A DNA stretch of 49,355 nucleotides from Phycisphaeraceae bacterium (GTDB lineage Bacteria > Planctomycetota > Phycisphaerae > Phycisphaerales > UBA1924): positions 1 to 49,355 of the forward strand of contig JAJTGZ010000011.1 in assembly GCA_021299385.1 (NCBI GenBank), read 5' to 3'. The notes under the pieces are model-generated. The model was not told the origin of the DNA and did no database searches. It worked only from the letters and a program-made list of their open reading frames with translations. Numbering within the stretch: the first letter of the stretch is position 1; each line of letters opens with the position of its first letter. Positions 15,761 to 24,377 of this stretch are shown piece by piece. A program made the translations under genes and the position numbers.

Positions 15761-17191
15761 ATGTCCCAGCACACATCGAGCAACCCAAACGAGTTCATCC
15801 TCCCTGACCTGGGCGAGGGCGTGGCCGAGGCGGAACTGATCAAGTGGCGTGTCAAGGTCGGCGATGTCGTACGCGAGCACGACATCCTGGCCGACATGGA
15901 AACAGACAAAGCCCTCGTAGAGGTCCCCTCACCCAGGGGCGGCGCGATCCTCGAACTCCTCGGCAGCGAAGGTGAGATCATCAAGGTCGGCTCGGTGCTC
16001 GTCCGGTTCGGTGAGCCTGCCAGCGCACGCACACCCGTGGCTGCGCCGGTCGTAGTGGAACTGCCAAAGGTGCCCGAGGCACCGTCGACCAACGGCCACA
16101 GCACCCACGCACCGGCAAGCGGCGATGCCGGGACGGTCGTCGGCTCCATGGGTGGTGCCCTCGCCGGCCTATCCGCCGACGGCTCGGCACTGGCAACGCC
16201 CGCCGTACGCAGGCTCGCCCGCGACCTCGGCGTGAACATCGGTGCCGTCGCCGGCACGGGCATCGGCGGACGCGTTACCGAAAAAGATGTCCGCAGCGCA
16301 ACGGGGGCGGGTGCCAAAGTCGCAACCCCCGTCGCCCACTCGGCCCCGCAACCTGTCGCCAAGCCTGCCGAGCCACTGGTCAAGGTTCCGCCACCCGTGC
16401 AACCCGCACCGCGCCCGACACCGGCCCCCGCACCGGCCCCCGCTCCCGCAGCGCCGGCCCGGCCCGTTGCGGCCCCCTCGCCCACCGGCCAAGACGTAAT
16501 CCGTGTCCCATTCAGAGGCGTTCGGCGGACAATCGCCAACCGCCTCCGCGAGAGCGTCAGCAACACCGTCCACTTCACCGTCATGGACGAAGCAGACGTC
16601 TCCGCCCTCGACGCCCTCCGCAAACGCATCGGCGCGGCAAGCGGTGAAAAAGTCAGTTTCCTCCCCTTCGTGGCCGCGGCCGTCTGCCGCTGCCTCGCCG
16701 GCGAGTTCGCCGAGTTCAACAGCACCACCGACGACGCCAAAGAAGAAATCCTCCGCCACCGCGGCGTGCACATCGGCATCGCCACCGACACCGACAACGG
16801 CCTGATGGTGCCGGTGGTGCGCGACTGCGATAAACTCGGCGTCCTCGAGATCAGCCGCCAGATCGCAACCGTCGCCGACAGCGCACGCAACCGCTCGGCA
16901 CCCCGCGACGCCCTCATGGGCAGCACCTTCACCATCAGCAACGTCGGCAGCCACGCGGGCCGGTTCGCAACGCCCATCATCAACTACCCGGAGGTCGGAA
17001 TCCTGGCCGTCGGGCGCGCACGCGATGCCGTCGTGGTCCGCCACGGCGGGATGGCCGTCGGCAAAGTGCTCCCGCTCAGCCTCGCCTGCGACCACCGGGT
17101 TGTCGATGGTGCCTCGGCAGCACTCATGCTCTCACGCATCATCGCCCTGCTCGGCACCCCCGATGAGCTGCTCGGCCCGGCCCGCGGGTGA
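15761..17191 (+). CDS. dihydrolipoamide acyltransferase (E2 of a 2-oxoacid dehydrogenase)
   Basis: The 476-residue E2 component transfers an acyl group from lipoyl-lysine to CoA at the core of a pyruvate- or branched-chain 2-oxoacid dehydrogenase complex. A single lipoyl domain (11-90) carries the target lysine in METDKALVEV (K50). An Ala/Pro/Thr linker leads to the E3/E1-binding domain (about 143-176, ATPAVRRLARDLGV with GTGIGGRVTEKDV). A second APAPAPAPA linker precedes the catalytic domain from about 245, with the active-site motif DHRVVDG (His445, Asp449). GAGG lies 7 nt before the ATG. The E1 and E3 genes are not adjacent, so the substrate (pyruvate or branched-chain) cannot be decided here. 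Confidence 0.93.
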   Translation: MSQHTSSNPNEFILPDLGEGVAEAELIKWRVKVGDVVREHDILADMETDKALVEVPSPRGGAILELLGSEGEIIKVGSVLVRFGEPASARTPVAAPVVVELPKVPEAPSTNGHSTHAPASGDAGTVVGSMGGALAGLSADGSALATPAVRRLARDLGVNIGAVAGTGIGGRVTEKDVRSATGAGAKVATPVAHSAPQPVAKPAEPLVKVPPPVQPAPRPTPAPAPAPAPAAPARPVAAPSPTGQDVIRVPFRGVRRTIANRLRESVSNTVHFTVMDEADVSALDALRKRIGAASGEKVSFLPFVAAAVCRCLAGEFAEFNSTTDDAKEEILRHRGVHIGIATDTDNGLMVPVVRDCDKLGVLEISRQIATVADSARNRSAPRDALMGSTFTISNVGSHAGRFATPIINYPEVGILAVGRARDAVVVRHGGMAVGKVLPLSLACDHRVVDGASAALMLSRIIALLGTPDELLGPARG

Positions 17192-17226
17192 ATCACTGGC
17201 TGAGGGCGGGCACACCGTCAGGGCCG

Positions 17227-18054
17227 CTATCCCAGCAGCAGCCCATCATGCGCCAAACGCACACCCTCGGGCAACTGCGCATTCGTTTCCTCATGCGGCA
17301 GGTCATGGGCGATGTGCGTCAAAAACGTCTGCCTCGGCGCGACCCGCTCGGCGATCCCCACCGCCTGCTCCACCGTCAGGTGCGTCGGGTGCCGCCTGTG
17401 CCGCAACGCGTCAAGCACGAGCGTCCCCAAACCCTCCAAGTACGGCCAGCTCTCCGGCGGGATCGCCGAGACGTCCGTGCAGTACGCCAACGGCAAAAAC
17501 CCCGCACGCATCGACCCGTCCCGGTGCGCGTTGACAGCATCAAACCGAAAACCCAAGATCGGCGTCCGACCGTGCAGCAGCCGGATCGGCGTGATCCGCA
17601 GCCCGAACAACTCAAAGCCCACCCACGGCTGGATCGTCTGCGTGATCAGCGACGCCACAAACGAGTCGTTCGCGTTCGCCTCACGCTCGAAAATATGCGC
17701 ATACACCCGGCGGAGGTTCCCCATCGTCTGCACGTCCGCGTGCACCTCCACAGGCCCGTTCTGCAGCAGGTTGAACCGCCGAACCTCATCAAGCCCAAAG
17801 ATGTGGTCCACATGGTGGTGCGTGAACAAAATCGCATCGCACCGGGTGATCTTGTGCGCCAGCGCCTGCTGGCGCAGGTCGGGCGTCGCGTCGATGAGGA
17901 TCACACGCGCCTGCCCGCCCGGATCCACAAACCGGATCGCCGCCCCGCACCGCAGCCGCTGGTCCCGCGCGTCCGTAGACATACACACGCCGCACCCGCA
18001 CCCAATCGCCGGCACCCCGGCGGAAGTCCCAGTACCAAGAAATAGAAACTCCAC
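17227..18054 (-). CDS. MBL-fold metallo-hydrolase, PhnP-like
   Basis: The 275-residue protein belongs to the metallo-beta-lactamase fold, closest in pattern to PhnP-type phosphoribosyl cyclic-phosphate phosphodiesterases. It starts EFLFLGTGTSAGVPAIGCGCGVC, where the GCGCGVC cluster matches the structural zinc site of PhnP. The metal motif FTHHHVDHIFGLDEVRRF carries the HxHxDH signature, and later HRRHPTHLTVEQA and FLTHIAHDLPHE supply further ligands. There are no phn genes nearby, so a general cyclic-phosphate or tRNA-type phosphodiesterase role is also possible. The start is GTG 18054, from a TATTCT box 5 nt upstream; a TTG at 18060 lies inside that box. Confidence 0.85.
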   Translation of the reverse strand: MEFLFLGTGTSAGVPAIGCGCGVCMSTDARDQRLRCGAAIRFVDPGGQARVILIDATPDLRQQALAHKITRCDAILFTHHHVDHIFGLDEVRRFNLLQNGPVEVHADVQTMGNLRRVYAHIFEREANANDSFVASLITQTIQPWVGFELFGLRITPIRLLHGRTPILGFRFDAVNAHRDGSMRAGFLPLAYCTDVSAIPPESWPYLEGLGTLVLDALRHRRHPTHLTVEQAVGIAERVAPRQTFLTHIAHDLPHEETNAQLPEGVRLAHDGLLLG

Positions 18055-18059
18055 CCCCA

Positions 18060-18065
18060 AGAATA
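18060..18065 (-). promoter_or_regulatory. -10 box for a leaderless MBL-hydrolase mRNA
   Basis: On the minus strand TATTCT is followed by TGGGG and the GTG start at 18054. No good -35 is seen. Confidence 0.45.
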
Positions 18066-18102
18066 GATGCGATCGACCACCCCGCCCGGTCTACCTACCC
18101 CC

Positions 18103-18522
18103 TCACGCCACCTTGCGTTGCCCCTGGGCCGCCAAGCCGATGCCCCCACCCGCCGCGCCCGCCCCCGGCGTGCCGACAAACTCGCAGATCGCACGCCGCG
18201 CCTCCGGCTCAAGCCCGCTGAACATCAGCCCAACATCAAACCAGAAAAACCGCACACGCTTGATCCACCGCACCGTGCACCGCACCGGCAGTTGCCCGTG
18301 CTGCGTCAACAAAAGCGTCTCGATCCCCTGGCCCAGCACAGGCCTCGCCCGCGTGCGGATTTTCATCCCGCCGGCCGAGATATCGATGATCTCCCCGAGC
18401 GTGCACCGTGCCATCGAGCACCGCTGTCGCCCGAACGTCCGCTCCATCTGGGCCCCCGACTGGCCGGGCGTTCCACCCGGGGCGTGCAGGCCAGCGTTGC
18501 CGTGTTCGTCCAATACGGGCAT
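18103..18522 (-). CDS. PilZ domain protein
   Basis: The 139-residue protein is a likely cyclic-di-GMP receptor. The PilZ signature is present: an Arg-rich start (RTFGRQRCS) and, 20 residues on, IDISAGGMKIRT, matching D-x-S-x-x-G. The rest is a beta-barrel pattern (TVRWIKRVRFFWFDVGLMFSGL), ending in a Gly/Ala-rich tail. No output domain is attached, so it probably acts as a single-domain adaptor. The ATG at 18522 is preceded by GATACT 6 nt upstream and TTGCAG a further 18 bp away, so it too may be leaderless. A GTG at 18540 is the alternative start. Confidence 0.75.
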   Translation of the reverse strand: MPVLDEHGNAGLHAPGGTPGQSGAQMERTFGRQRCSMARCTLGEIIDISAGGMKIRTRARPVLGQGIETLLLTQHGQLPVRCTVRWIKRVRFFWFDVGLMFSGLEPEARRAICEFVGTPGAGAAGGGIGLAAQGQRKVA

Positions 18523-18670
18523 AGCAGAAGTATCGATCACTATCCCCCGCACCTGCAACCGCAAAGCAACACCACCTCGGGTTTCTCCCCTACGCCCCCC
18601 GCACAACCGGCCACGCAACCCGCACGGCCACCTCTACCGCCCGGTAACACACCCAAACCCCACCCCTCGC

Positions 18671-18676
18671 TACACT
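18671..18676 (+). promoter_or_regulatory. -10 box for a leaderless mRNA
   Basis: TACACT ends 5 nt before the ATG at 18682. No Shine-Dalgarno sequence is present. Confidence 0.5.
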
Positions 18677-18681
18677 CACGC

Positions 18682-19590
18682 ATGAACAACACCCTGCCCA
18701 AACTCGGCCTCGGCTTCGCCGCAACACTCTGCGCTAGCGGCATTGCCCTTGCTAACACCGACGGCCTCAACTCGGCCACCCCGCCGAGCGTCGTCCCGCA
18801 GGAACTCGTGCTCGGCAAGCCCACCCCAGCCGTACGCGACGGGCAGGCCATTAGCGATGCCCAGGCCCCCTGGACCGTGCAACTACGCCCCCTCGCCTGG
18901 TACGCCGCCTTCGCCGGCGATGTCCGCGTCGGTGGCTCGGCCACCTCACGCAAACTCGACGTCCGCGACATCAACGCCGACTCACCACGCATCACCCCCC
19001 TGGCCGAGGTCGCCTTGCGCATCCCAGACAAGCAACTCCTTTTCACCCTCCAGGGTGGTGGATACTCCGCCGAGAGCATCTGGTCCCCCACAGCACCGAT
19101 CCAAGTCGGCACACTCGCCGTAACACCAGGACAGGCTGTAACCAACAAGTTCGAGATGGCTAGTTTCGAGGCCATGGGCGGCTGCTACTGGCTGCTAACA
19201 GACTTTGACGACAACACCGGCAACACCTTCCTCCGCCTCACCTGCCTCGGCGGCGTCCGCGTCGTCGACCAGACCTTCCGCTTCACCACCAGCGCAGGCA
19301 CCACCCAGACCCAGAGCACTTACGCCGCGCCGGCCGTGGGCATCAAACTCGACGCCCAACTCAGCCGAGAGTTTGTCGCCACCGTCGCCAGCACCGCCGG
19401 CATCTGGCCCGATCAATCCAGTTTCGACATCGACACCTCCTTCACCTACACCCCCAACGGCGGCTGGCTCGGCCTCCAGGCCGGCTACCGCCTCCTGAGC
19501 ATCGACTACAGCAGCGGCAGCGGGGCCGACGAAAACTCCTTCTCCGGGTCCCTCGCCGGGCTGTACTTCGGCGTGCAAATACGGTTCTAG
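18682..19590 (+). CDS. secreted beta-rich protein, probably outer-membrane barrel
   Basis: The 302-residue protein begins with a signal peptide (MNNTLPKLGLGFAATLCASGIALA). The mature part alternates hydrophobic and polar residues in many short strands (for example FLRLTCLGGVRVVDQTFRF and WLGLQAGYRLLSIDY) and ends GLYFGVQIRF, with the terminal Phe typical of outer-membrane proteins recognised by BamA. No named family is recognised. The open frame upstream of 18682 overlaps the PilZ gene and is shadow. The start is supported by the signal peptide and by a TACACT box 5 nt upstream. Confidence 0.7.
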   Translation: MNNTLPKLGLGFAATLCASGIALANTDGLNSATPPSVVPQELVLGKPTPAVRDGQAISDAQAPWTVQLRPLAWYAAFAGDVRVGGSATSRKLDVRDINADSPRITPLAEVALRIPDKQLLFTLQGGGYSAESIWSPTAPIQVGTLAVTPGQAVTNKFEMASFEAMGGCYWLLTDFDDNTGNTFLRLTCLGGVRVVDQTFRFTTSAGTTQTQSTYAAPAVGIKLDAQLSREFVATVASTAGIWPDQSSFDIDTSFTYTPNGGWLGLQAGYRLLSIDYSSGSGADENSFSGSLAGLYFGVQIRF

Positions 19591-19642
19591 CCCCGCAACC
19601 GTTGCACCAGAACCCCTCGAATCAACTTTCCTAACCCGTGCC

Positions 19643-19672
19643 TTGACAAGGCCTTAGATTCATGACAAACTA
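19643..19672 (+). promoter_or_regulatory. promoter candidate upstream of HU/IHF gene
   Basis: TTGACA at 19643-19648 is a perfect -35. The -10 is weak (AAACTA at 19667-19672, 18 bp spacer). The leader would be about 85 nt. Confidence 0.3.
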
Positions 19673-19764
19673 GGTGTCTACGGGGTTATCCTACCCCGGC
19701 GGTCCACGTTGCAGGCACCCCCGACCCAGCTGCCCATCGCTCTGGTCGCGCAAGCGAGCAATGC

Positions 19765-20079
19765 ATGAAGACACTGACGAAAAAAGACTTCATCGAAGCC
19801 CTCCGGCTCAGGCTCGGCATCGACCCGCGCCACGCCGATGAACGCATCCGCCCCGCCCTCCAGGCCTTCCTCGATGAAATCGTCGAACAACTCGGCCAGG
19901 GCAATCGCATCGAGTTCCGAGACTTCGGCATCTTCGAGGTCCGACAGCGCGCCGCACGCACGGCACAGAACCCCAAAACACTCCAGCCCGTCCCCGTCCC
20001 CGCACGCAAGAGTGTCAAGTTCAAGCCCGGCCTGCTCATGAAGCTACGCGTCGCCGGCGACGCTAAGCCCAGCGTCTAA
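19765..20079 (+). CDS. HU/IHF family DNA-binding protein
   Basis: The 104-residue protein is a histone-like DNA-bending protein. It begins MKTLTKKDFIEALRLRLGI, has the dimerisation helices (IRPALQAFLDEIVEQLGQGNRIEF), then RDFGIFEVRQRAARTAQNPKT, the DNA-minor-groove arm with a PVPARKSVKFKPG end, as in HU and IHF. It is slightly longer than typical HU (90) and closer to IHF subunits. GCGAG lies a few bases before the ATG. Whether it forms homodimers or pairs with another subunit is not visible. Confidence 0.9.
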   Translation: MKTLTKKDFIEALRLRLGIDPRHADERIRPALQAFLDEIVEQLGQGNRIEFRDFGIFEVRQRAARTAQNPKTLQPVPVPARKSVKFKPGLLMKLRVAGDAKPSV

Positions 20080-20087
20080 GTCTGTCG

Positions 20088-20930
20088 CTAGCGCTCGGGA
20101 ATCTGGACCAGCTGCGAGGCCTGCACCTGCTCATTGCCAAGTTTGTTCCGCTGCTTCAGCCCCGCGCCGTTGTACAGGTTGTGGGGGAAGCGTTTTTTCA
20201 ACGCCGTCAGTTCGGGGTTCTCTGGACGCGATGGTGCCTCATCCGTCGCCCGCCGGGGGAGGTCCTCGTCGCTCCAAACGCCGATCGTTACCATGCTCCG
20301 ACGCGGGCCGTGGAAGTAGAACGCCAACTCACCCTCCTTCCGCAGCGACGCCGCCGCCTCCTCCGCGGCCCTCCGCAGCTCGGCCAGTTCAGCCTCGGTC
20401 GGCTCCCGGTTGATGTCCTCGCGCGAATACACCCCCACCTGCAGCGTGTACTGCGCGCGGGCACCAAACTCCTTCCTCGCCGAGATCAGGTTGTACTCCG
20501 GACGCGCCCCAACATTGATGACATCCCCGGCCGGTGCAAGGAACGCGCCCAAAAAAGGACGCGTCTGACCAACCTTCGTCTTGCGCACCTCATCAAGCCT
20601 GCGCACGGCCTCCGGGCTCGATGGATCAGCAAAGCGACCAACAGCCACAACCGTCGCCCCCCCGCGGACCTCGCTGAACACGTCATTGATCTTCGCCTGC
20701 TCGCGCACGCGTGCCACCCCCGCCTCGGCCAGCACGGCCTGCTCAGCGCCGCGGAACGTCGCCAGGATGATCGACCACGGCCCCTGCGTCTTGCCCTCTG
20801 CCGGGGCCTCCTTCGCCGGGGGCTGCCCCTTCTGCACGCCAAGCCCAGCAGGCTGCGCGCAAGCGGAAGATACTGGCGTGGCCACGAAACCCGCCAGGAG
20901 CAGGACCGACAGCAAAAGTCTCAACATCAT
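20088..20930 (-). CDS. secreted protein with SPOR-like repeats
   Basis: The 280-residue protein starts with a signal peptide (MMLRLLLSVLLLAGFVATPVSSACAQ). Two segments look like SPOR-type alpha/beta units that in other proteins bind denuded peptidoglycan: WSIILATFRGAEQAVLAEAG with VVAVGRFADP (about 48-100), and YTLQVGVYSRED with FYFHGPRRSMVTIGVWSDED (about 150-225). A Glu/Ala-rich helix lies between. The similarity is by pattern only and no family is firmly recognised. It is divergent from flgM across a 470-bp AT-rich spacer. Confidence 0.55.
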   Translation of the reverse strand: MMLRLLLSVLLLAGFVATPVSSACAQPAGLGVQKGQPPAKEAPAEGKTQGPWSIILATFRGAEQAVLAEAGVARVREQAKINDVFSEVRGGATVVAVGRFADPSSPEAVRRLDEVRKTKVGQTRPFLGAFLAPAGDVINVGARPEYNLISARKEFGARAQYTLQVGVYSREDINREPTEAELAELRRAAEEAAASLRKEGELAFYFHGPRRSMVTIGVWSDEDLPRRATDEAPSRPENPELTALKKRFPHNLYNGAGLKQRNKLGNEQVQASQLVQIPER

Positions 20931-21403
20931 GCCCAATCTTTGCCACACAAAGCAGTGCGGGTGCAGAAAAATCGTCGAAGGCACCAACGTGCTGATCTGC
21001 ACCGCAGATGCCCCGTCCAGTCGCACCCGGGCGGGGAATTGTACATTTATAAAAAGAATAATCACCCCTGCAACCGGTGCGCAAAGGCGACGCGCAAAAC
21101 CTGACAAAGTGCGAATATCTTGTTGGTATTTATCCTCCCGAACAAGGCAAATGGCCATCTAAATACATATTTTACAAGCACTTACGGGAAGATCACCTGG
21201 ACCGATAGACTCAAGAAAAAACGGACCAACCGACGATAGACAGTGAACGAAGATCGCACACGGGCTGACAGAGACTGAACCGCTCACGCCCGTATCAAGT
21301 AAATACCCGAGAAGGATCTCAGCGGGGGCAAGGCCAGGACGGCCGGCAACCTGAGTTGTTGCATTGTCCGCGTCGCATCGGCAGTTTCGTTCTGGAGTAG
21401 ACC
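20931..21403. other. AT-rich divergent promoter region
   Basis: The 473-bp spacer between two divergent genes is clearly richer in A and T than its surroundings, notably 21040-21065 and 21110-21180 (GTACATTTATAAAAAGAATA, CTAAATACATATTTTACAAG). No reading frame has coding bias. A possible sigma-28-like -10 (CCGATA) is at 21202-21207, and CCGACGATA at 21230-21238 follows TCAAGAAA by 11 bp. These are weak matches but would fit a flagellar anti-sigma gene downstream. Confidence 0.4.
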
Positions 21404-21712
21404 ATGTCAACCATCCCAAGCACACCCCGCAACCCCGGCATGGTCACCCTTGTTGATCGGGCCAGTGTCATCGCCCGCCTCGGGCCGCGCGCCATCCCCG
21501 GCGAAACACAGCCGCAGAGCACCGCCCGGGGTGTCGATGAGGTCAGCCTCTCGGCCGAGGCCCAGTCGGCCTCCCGCCAGCAGCCAAGCGACCAGCCCAA
21601 CGCCCGTGCCGAGCGTCTGGCCCTGATCAAGGCCCAGATCCAAGATGGCACCTACGACAGCGACGATAAACTGACGATCGTCGCCGACCGCATCGCCCGC
21701 CGCCTCGGCTGA
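21404..21712 (+). CDS. flgM: anti-sigma-28 factor FlgM
   Basis: FlgM holds the flagellar sigma factor FliA inactive until the hook-basal body is complete and it is exported. The 102-residue protein has the usual disordered Ser/Gln-rich first half and the conserved C-terminal sigma-binding segment RAERLALIKAQIQDGTYDSDDKL followed by IVADRIARRL. Lengths in the family are about 90-105. CTGGAG lies 7 nt before the ATG. It is the only flagellar gene in the window, which implies that the organism has a motile stage. A strong terminator follows. Confidence 0.85.
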   Translation: MSTIPSTPRNPGMVTLVDRASVIARLGPRAIPGETQPQSTARGVDEVSLSAEAQSASRQQPSDQPNARAERLALIKAQIQDGTYDSDDKLTIVADRIARRLG

Positions 21713-21747
21713 GTGCCAGCCTCTGGCATAGATCAATCAATGACCAC

Positions 21748-21779
21748 CGCGGGGCCCCTAGTGTTGGCCCCGCGTTTTT
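21748..21779 (+). terminator. Rho-independent terminator of flgM
   Basis: A perfect 9-bp stem CGCGGGGCC/GGCCCCGCG with a 9-nt loop is followed by TTTTT. It lies 35 bp after the flgM stop. Confidence 0.9.
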
Positions 21780-21939
21780 ACATATCCCCGAAGTTGGAAT
21801 GATCGTCTTCGAGTTTGAGCCTTTTCAGTATCAAACCCCGCCCCTACTCCTCCCGCCAGCATGTTCCAGGCGAGGGGTTCTGCAACAGGCATCCCACCAC
21901 TCTGAATCGAATCCACTCTGCATCTTCTTCACCTGCATC

Positions 21940-22020
21940 TGCATCACTCTGTATGTCTTCCCCATACCTCCCATCTCTGAGTTCCCCCACTGGGCCCTCC
22001 GGGCCTCTGGAGTAAAACTC
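21940..22020 (-). repeat. dispersed element family G, copy 3
   Basis: Read on the minus strand it has TTTTACTCCAGAGGCCCGG, GGGCCCAGTGGG and AACTCAGAGATGGGAGG, then diverges. It ends 17 nt before the ftsY start, so GAGTAAAACTC at its edge could serve as ftsY promoter sequence. Confidence 0.7.
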
Positions 22021-22037
22021 TCTCCCGACCCCCCACA

Positions 22038-23003
22038 ATGGCTTTCTTCAAAGACCTCATCGCGAAGGTTTCCCAGGGCCTGGCCAAAACCAGGCAGGCC
22101 GTCGTCGCCAAACTCACAAGCCTGATCCTCGGCCGGACGCTCGATGAATCCCTCCTGGCCGATGTCGAGCGTGCACTCCTCGAAGCCGACGTCGGCGTCG
22201 GCGCAACCGGCAAGATCATCGCCGCCGCACGCGAAGACTTCCGCGCCGGCAAGATCAAAGACTCCGCCGAACTCCTCGTGCACCTCAAACGCAGCCTCAA
22301 GGCCCTCCTGGCCGCCGGCGGCCCCGACGTAGACGTCCGCGCCGCCTCAGCATTCATCCCCGCCCCGCTGCACCTCCGCCCCCACGGCGAGTTGACCATC
22401 ATCCTCGTCACCGGCATCAACGGCGCGGGCAAGACCACCAGCATCGCCAAACTCACCAAGCACCTGCAAGAGCAGCGCAAAAGCGTCCTCCTCGGCGCGT
22501 GCGACACCTTCCGTGCCGGCGCAGTCAAACAACTGGAAGTCTGGGGTGAACGCCTCGGCGTAGACGTCATCCGCGGCCAGGCCAACGCCGACCCCGCCGC
22601 CGTCGCCTTTGATGCCTGCAAGGCCGCCCTCGCACGCAAGGTCGATGTCCTCATCATCGACACCGCCGGCCGCCTGCAAACCCAAGACCCGCTGATGAAA
22701 CAACTCGCCAAAATCCGCAGCGTCCTCGCCAAGCAGGCCCAAGACGCACCACACGAGGCCCTGCTCATCCTCGACGCAACAACCGGGCAGAACGCCCTCC
22801 GACAGGCCGAGGCCTTCGGCAACGCCGCAGGCATCACCGGCATCATCCTCTCCAAACTCGACGGCACAGCCAAAGGCGGCATCGTCGTCGCCATCCGCTC
22901 CGCAGTCGACATCCCCGTCAAGTTCGTCGGCACCGGCGAACGCCCCGAAGACTTCGCACCCTTCGACCCCGACACCTTCGTCGAAGGAATGTTCGGCCAG
23001 TGA
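22038..23003 (+). CDS. ftsY: signal recognition particle receptor FtsY
   Basis: FtsY is the SRP receptor GTPase that docks ribosome-SRP complexes at the membrane. The 321-residue protein has the four-helix N domain (1-100) and the G domain: G1 TGINGAGKTTSIAKL, the insertion-box motif ACDTFRAGAVKQLEVW, G3 IIDTAGRLQ, G4 LSKLDGTAKGG and the closing FVGTGERPEDFAPFDPDTFVEGMFG. The long acidic A domain of E. coli FtsY is absent; the short basic amphipathic N-terminus (MAFFKDLIAKVSQGLAKT) is the likely membrane anchor. There is no Shine-Dalgarno sequence. A family G repeat lies directly upstream. Confidence 0.95.
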   Translation: MAFFKDLIAKVSQGLAKTRQAVVAKLTSLILGRTLDESLLADVERALLEADVGVGATGKIIAAAREDFRAGKIKDSAELLVHLKRSLKALLAAGGPDVDVRAASAFIPAPLHLRPHGELTIILVTGINGAGKTTSIAKLTKHLQEQRKSVLLGACDTFRAGAVKQLEVWGERLGVDVIRGQANADPAAVAFDACKAALARKVDVLIIDTAGRLQTQDPLMKQLAKIRSVLAKQAQDAPHEALLILDATTGQNALRQAEAFGNAAGITGIILSKLDGTAKGGIVVAIRSAVDIPVKFVGTGERPEDFAPFDPDTFVEGMFGQ

Positions 23004-23075
23004 GTCCCTCGTTGCCCCGGCAGCACATGCCAGGCATCAAACTTCGCACTTCCAAAAACTACCGCGCTAAGCCCA

Positions 23076-23142
23076 CCCCAAAAACCTCTCTGAAAACCTC
23101 TGCCCCTCCGTCCTCTGAGTGATTCCCCCCGCTGGACCCCTC
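23076..23142 (-). repeat. dispersed element family G, copy 4
   Basis: The minus strand reads GAATCACTCAGAGGACGGAGG then GCAGAGGTTTTCAGAGAGG. The ACTCCAGAGG module is degenerate here. It lies between ftsY and tRNA-Ser. Confidence 0.65.
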
Positions 23143-23208
23143 AACCCAGCCCGTCTAAACTCCGATACACGCCCTGAACGTGCGCGCAGCAAGCCCGCAC
23201 GCCTCGCC

Positions 23209-23296
23209 GGAGAGGTGCCAGAGCGGTTGAATGGGCTAGTCTCGAAAACTAGTTAAGGCCATTGGTCTTACGGGAGTTCGAATCTCCCCCTCTCCG
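23209..23296 (+). tRNA. tRNA-Ser (CGA)
   Basis: The 88-nt class II tRNA has acceptor stem GGAGAGG/CCTCTCC with discriminator G, D arm GCCAGAGCGGTTGAATGGGC, anticodon stem CTAGT/ACTAG with loop CTCGAAA giving CGA, and a long variable arm (TTAAGGCCATTGGTCTTAC) that marks serine tRNA. T loop TTCGAAT is present. CCA is not encoded. Confidence 0.97.
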
Positions 23297-23325
23297 CTTT
23301 CTCCTTCCCGCGCACCCCGCATCGC

Positions 23326-23362
23326 CTACCCCGGTTTGGGCACCCCGGACCTCCCGGCCCGG
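23326..23362. repeat. palindromic repeat family E, one unit
   Basis: GGGCACCCCGGACCTCCCGG follows tRNA-Ser. The 190 bp from here to cysE hold no supported gene. Confidence 0.5.
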
Positions 23363-23552
23363 CACCAACCCGCCGGCTATCATCAAGCAGCATGCAACGC
23401 CGCCCCCACCAGTGTTGTTGTTGATCGCCTCAAAGCCCCCCGGCACGCACGTGCCCGGCTGCGCGATCCTGGCCCTCTGGCCGCCGTAAACACCGATCCC
23501 TTTCCCAGGCCTGCCCTGCTCGCTCGCCTGTCGAGCCACAACTGTCGCCCTT

Positions 23553-24377
23553 ATGAGTTCCCACCCCTACCAAGTCGATCTCCACCGAGCCGGCTTCGCC
23601 CTCGACGCCCTCCAAGGCGAGCTCACCGGCTCAGGCCTACGCGCACCCGACCCCGCACCATTCGTCCACGCCCTCCGCCAGGCCCTCTTCCCGCACTTCC
23701 GCACAGGCCAGGCCACCACCGCCGAGCTGCTCGCTCAGCTCCACGACGCCGCCCACCAACTCGCCGCCCAAGCCCTCGGCACGCCCCAGACCTGGCCCGA
23801 CCACCTCATCGACGCCCTCCCAACCATCGCCGCACAGCTTTACGCCGACGCCGCCTTCACCCTCGCGCAAGACCCCGCCGCACACTCACTCGACGAAGTC
23901 ATCACCACCTACCCCGGCTACGCCGCCATCGTCATCCACCGCGTCGCCTCGGCCATCCACCTGCTCAACGTCCCGCTCATCCCCCGACTCCTCGCCGAGC
24001 TCGCACACGCGCAGACAGGCATCGACATCCACCCCGGCGCAACCATCGCCTCCCCCTTCTGCATCGACCACGGCACAGGCGTCGTCATCGGCCAGACCGC
24101 CGTCGTCGGCAAAAACGTTGTCCTCTACCAGGGCGTAACCCTCGGCGCACTCCGCATCAGCAAAGCCGTCGCCGGCACCAAGCGACACCCCACCATACAA
24201 GACGACGTCGTCATCTACGCCAACGCCACCGTCCTCGGCGGCAACACCGTCATCGGCGCACGCAGCGTCATCGGCGGCAACACCTGGATCACACGCTCGG
24301 TACCCCCCGACTCCACCGTCCTCCGCAAGCCCGACCTGCCCATCCCCACCAACGCCGGCGACGAATACACCATCTAA
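23553..24377 (+). CDS. cysE: serine O-acetyltransferase
   Basis: CysE acetylates L-serine with acetyl-CoA to make O-acetylserine, the first step of cysteine synthesis. The 274-residue protein has the N-terminal helical domain (to about 150, with [17 protein letters not shown]) and the left-handed beta-helix of hexapeptide repeats: [62 protein letters not shown]. The catalytic His lies in CIDHGTG. The C-terminus extends past the helix and could dock into CysK. cysK follows 73 bp downstream on the same strand, so the pair is probably co-transcribed. Confidence 0.95.
   Translation: MSSHPYQVDLHRAGFALDALQGELTGSGLRAPDPAPFVHALRQALFPHFRTGQATTAELLAQLHDAAHQLAAQALGTPQTWPDHLIDALPTIAAQLYADAAFTLAQDPAAHSLDEVITTYPGYAAIVIHRVASAIHLLNVPLIPRLLAELAHAQTGIDIHPGATIASPFCIDHGTGVVIGQTAVVGKNVVLYQGVTLGALRISKAVAGTKRHPTIQDDVVIYANATVLGGNTVIGARSVIGGNTWITRSVPPDSTVLRKPDLPIPTNAGDEYTI

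Noticed and set aside
15745-16983. 412-codon minus-strand open frame opposite the E2 gene
   Set aside because: The Ala/Thr/Ser-rich composition is that of an antisense shadow; the plus strand has a full lipoyl, E3-binding and catalytic domain set.
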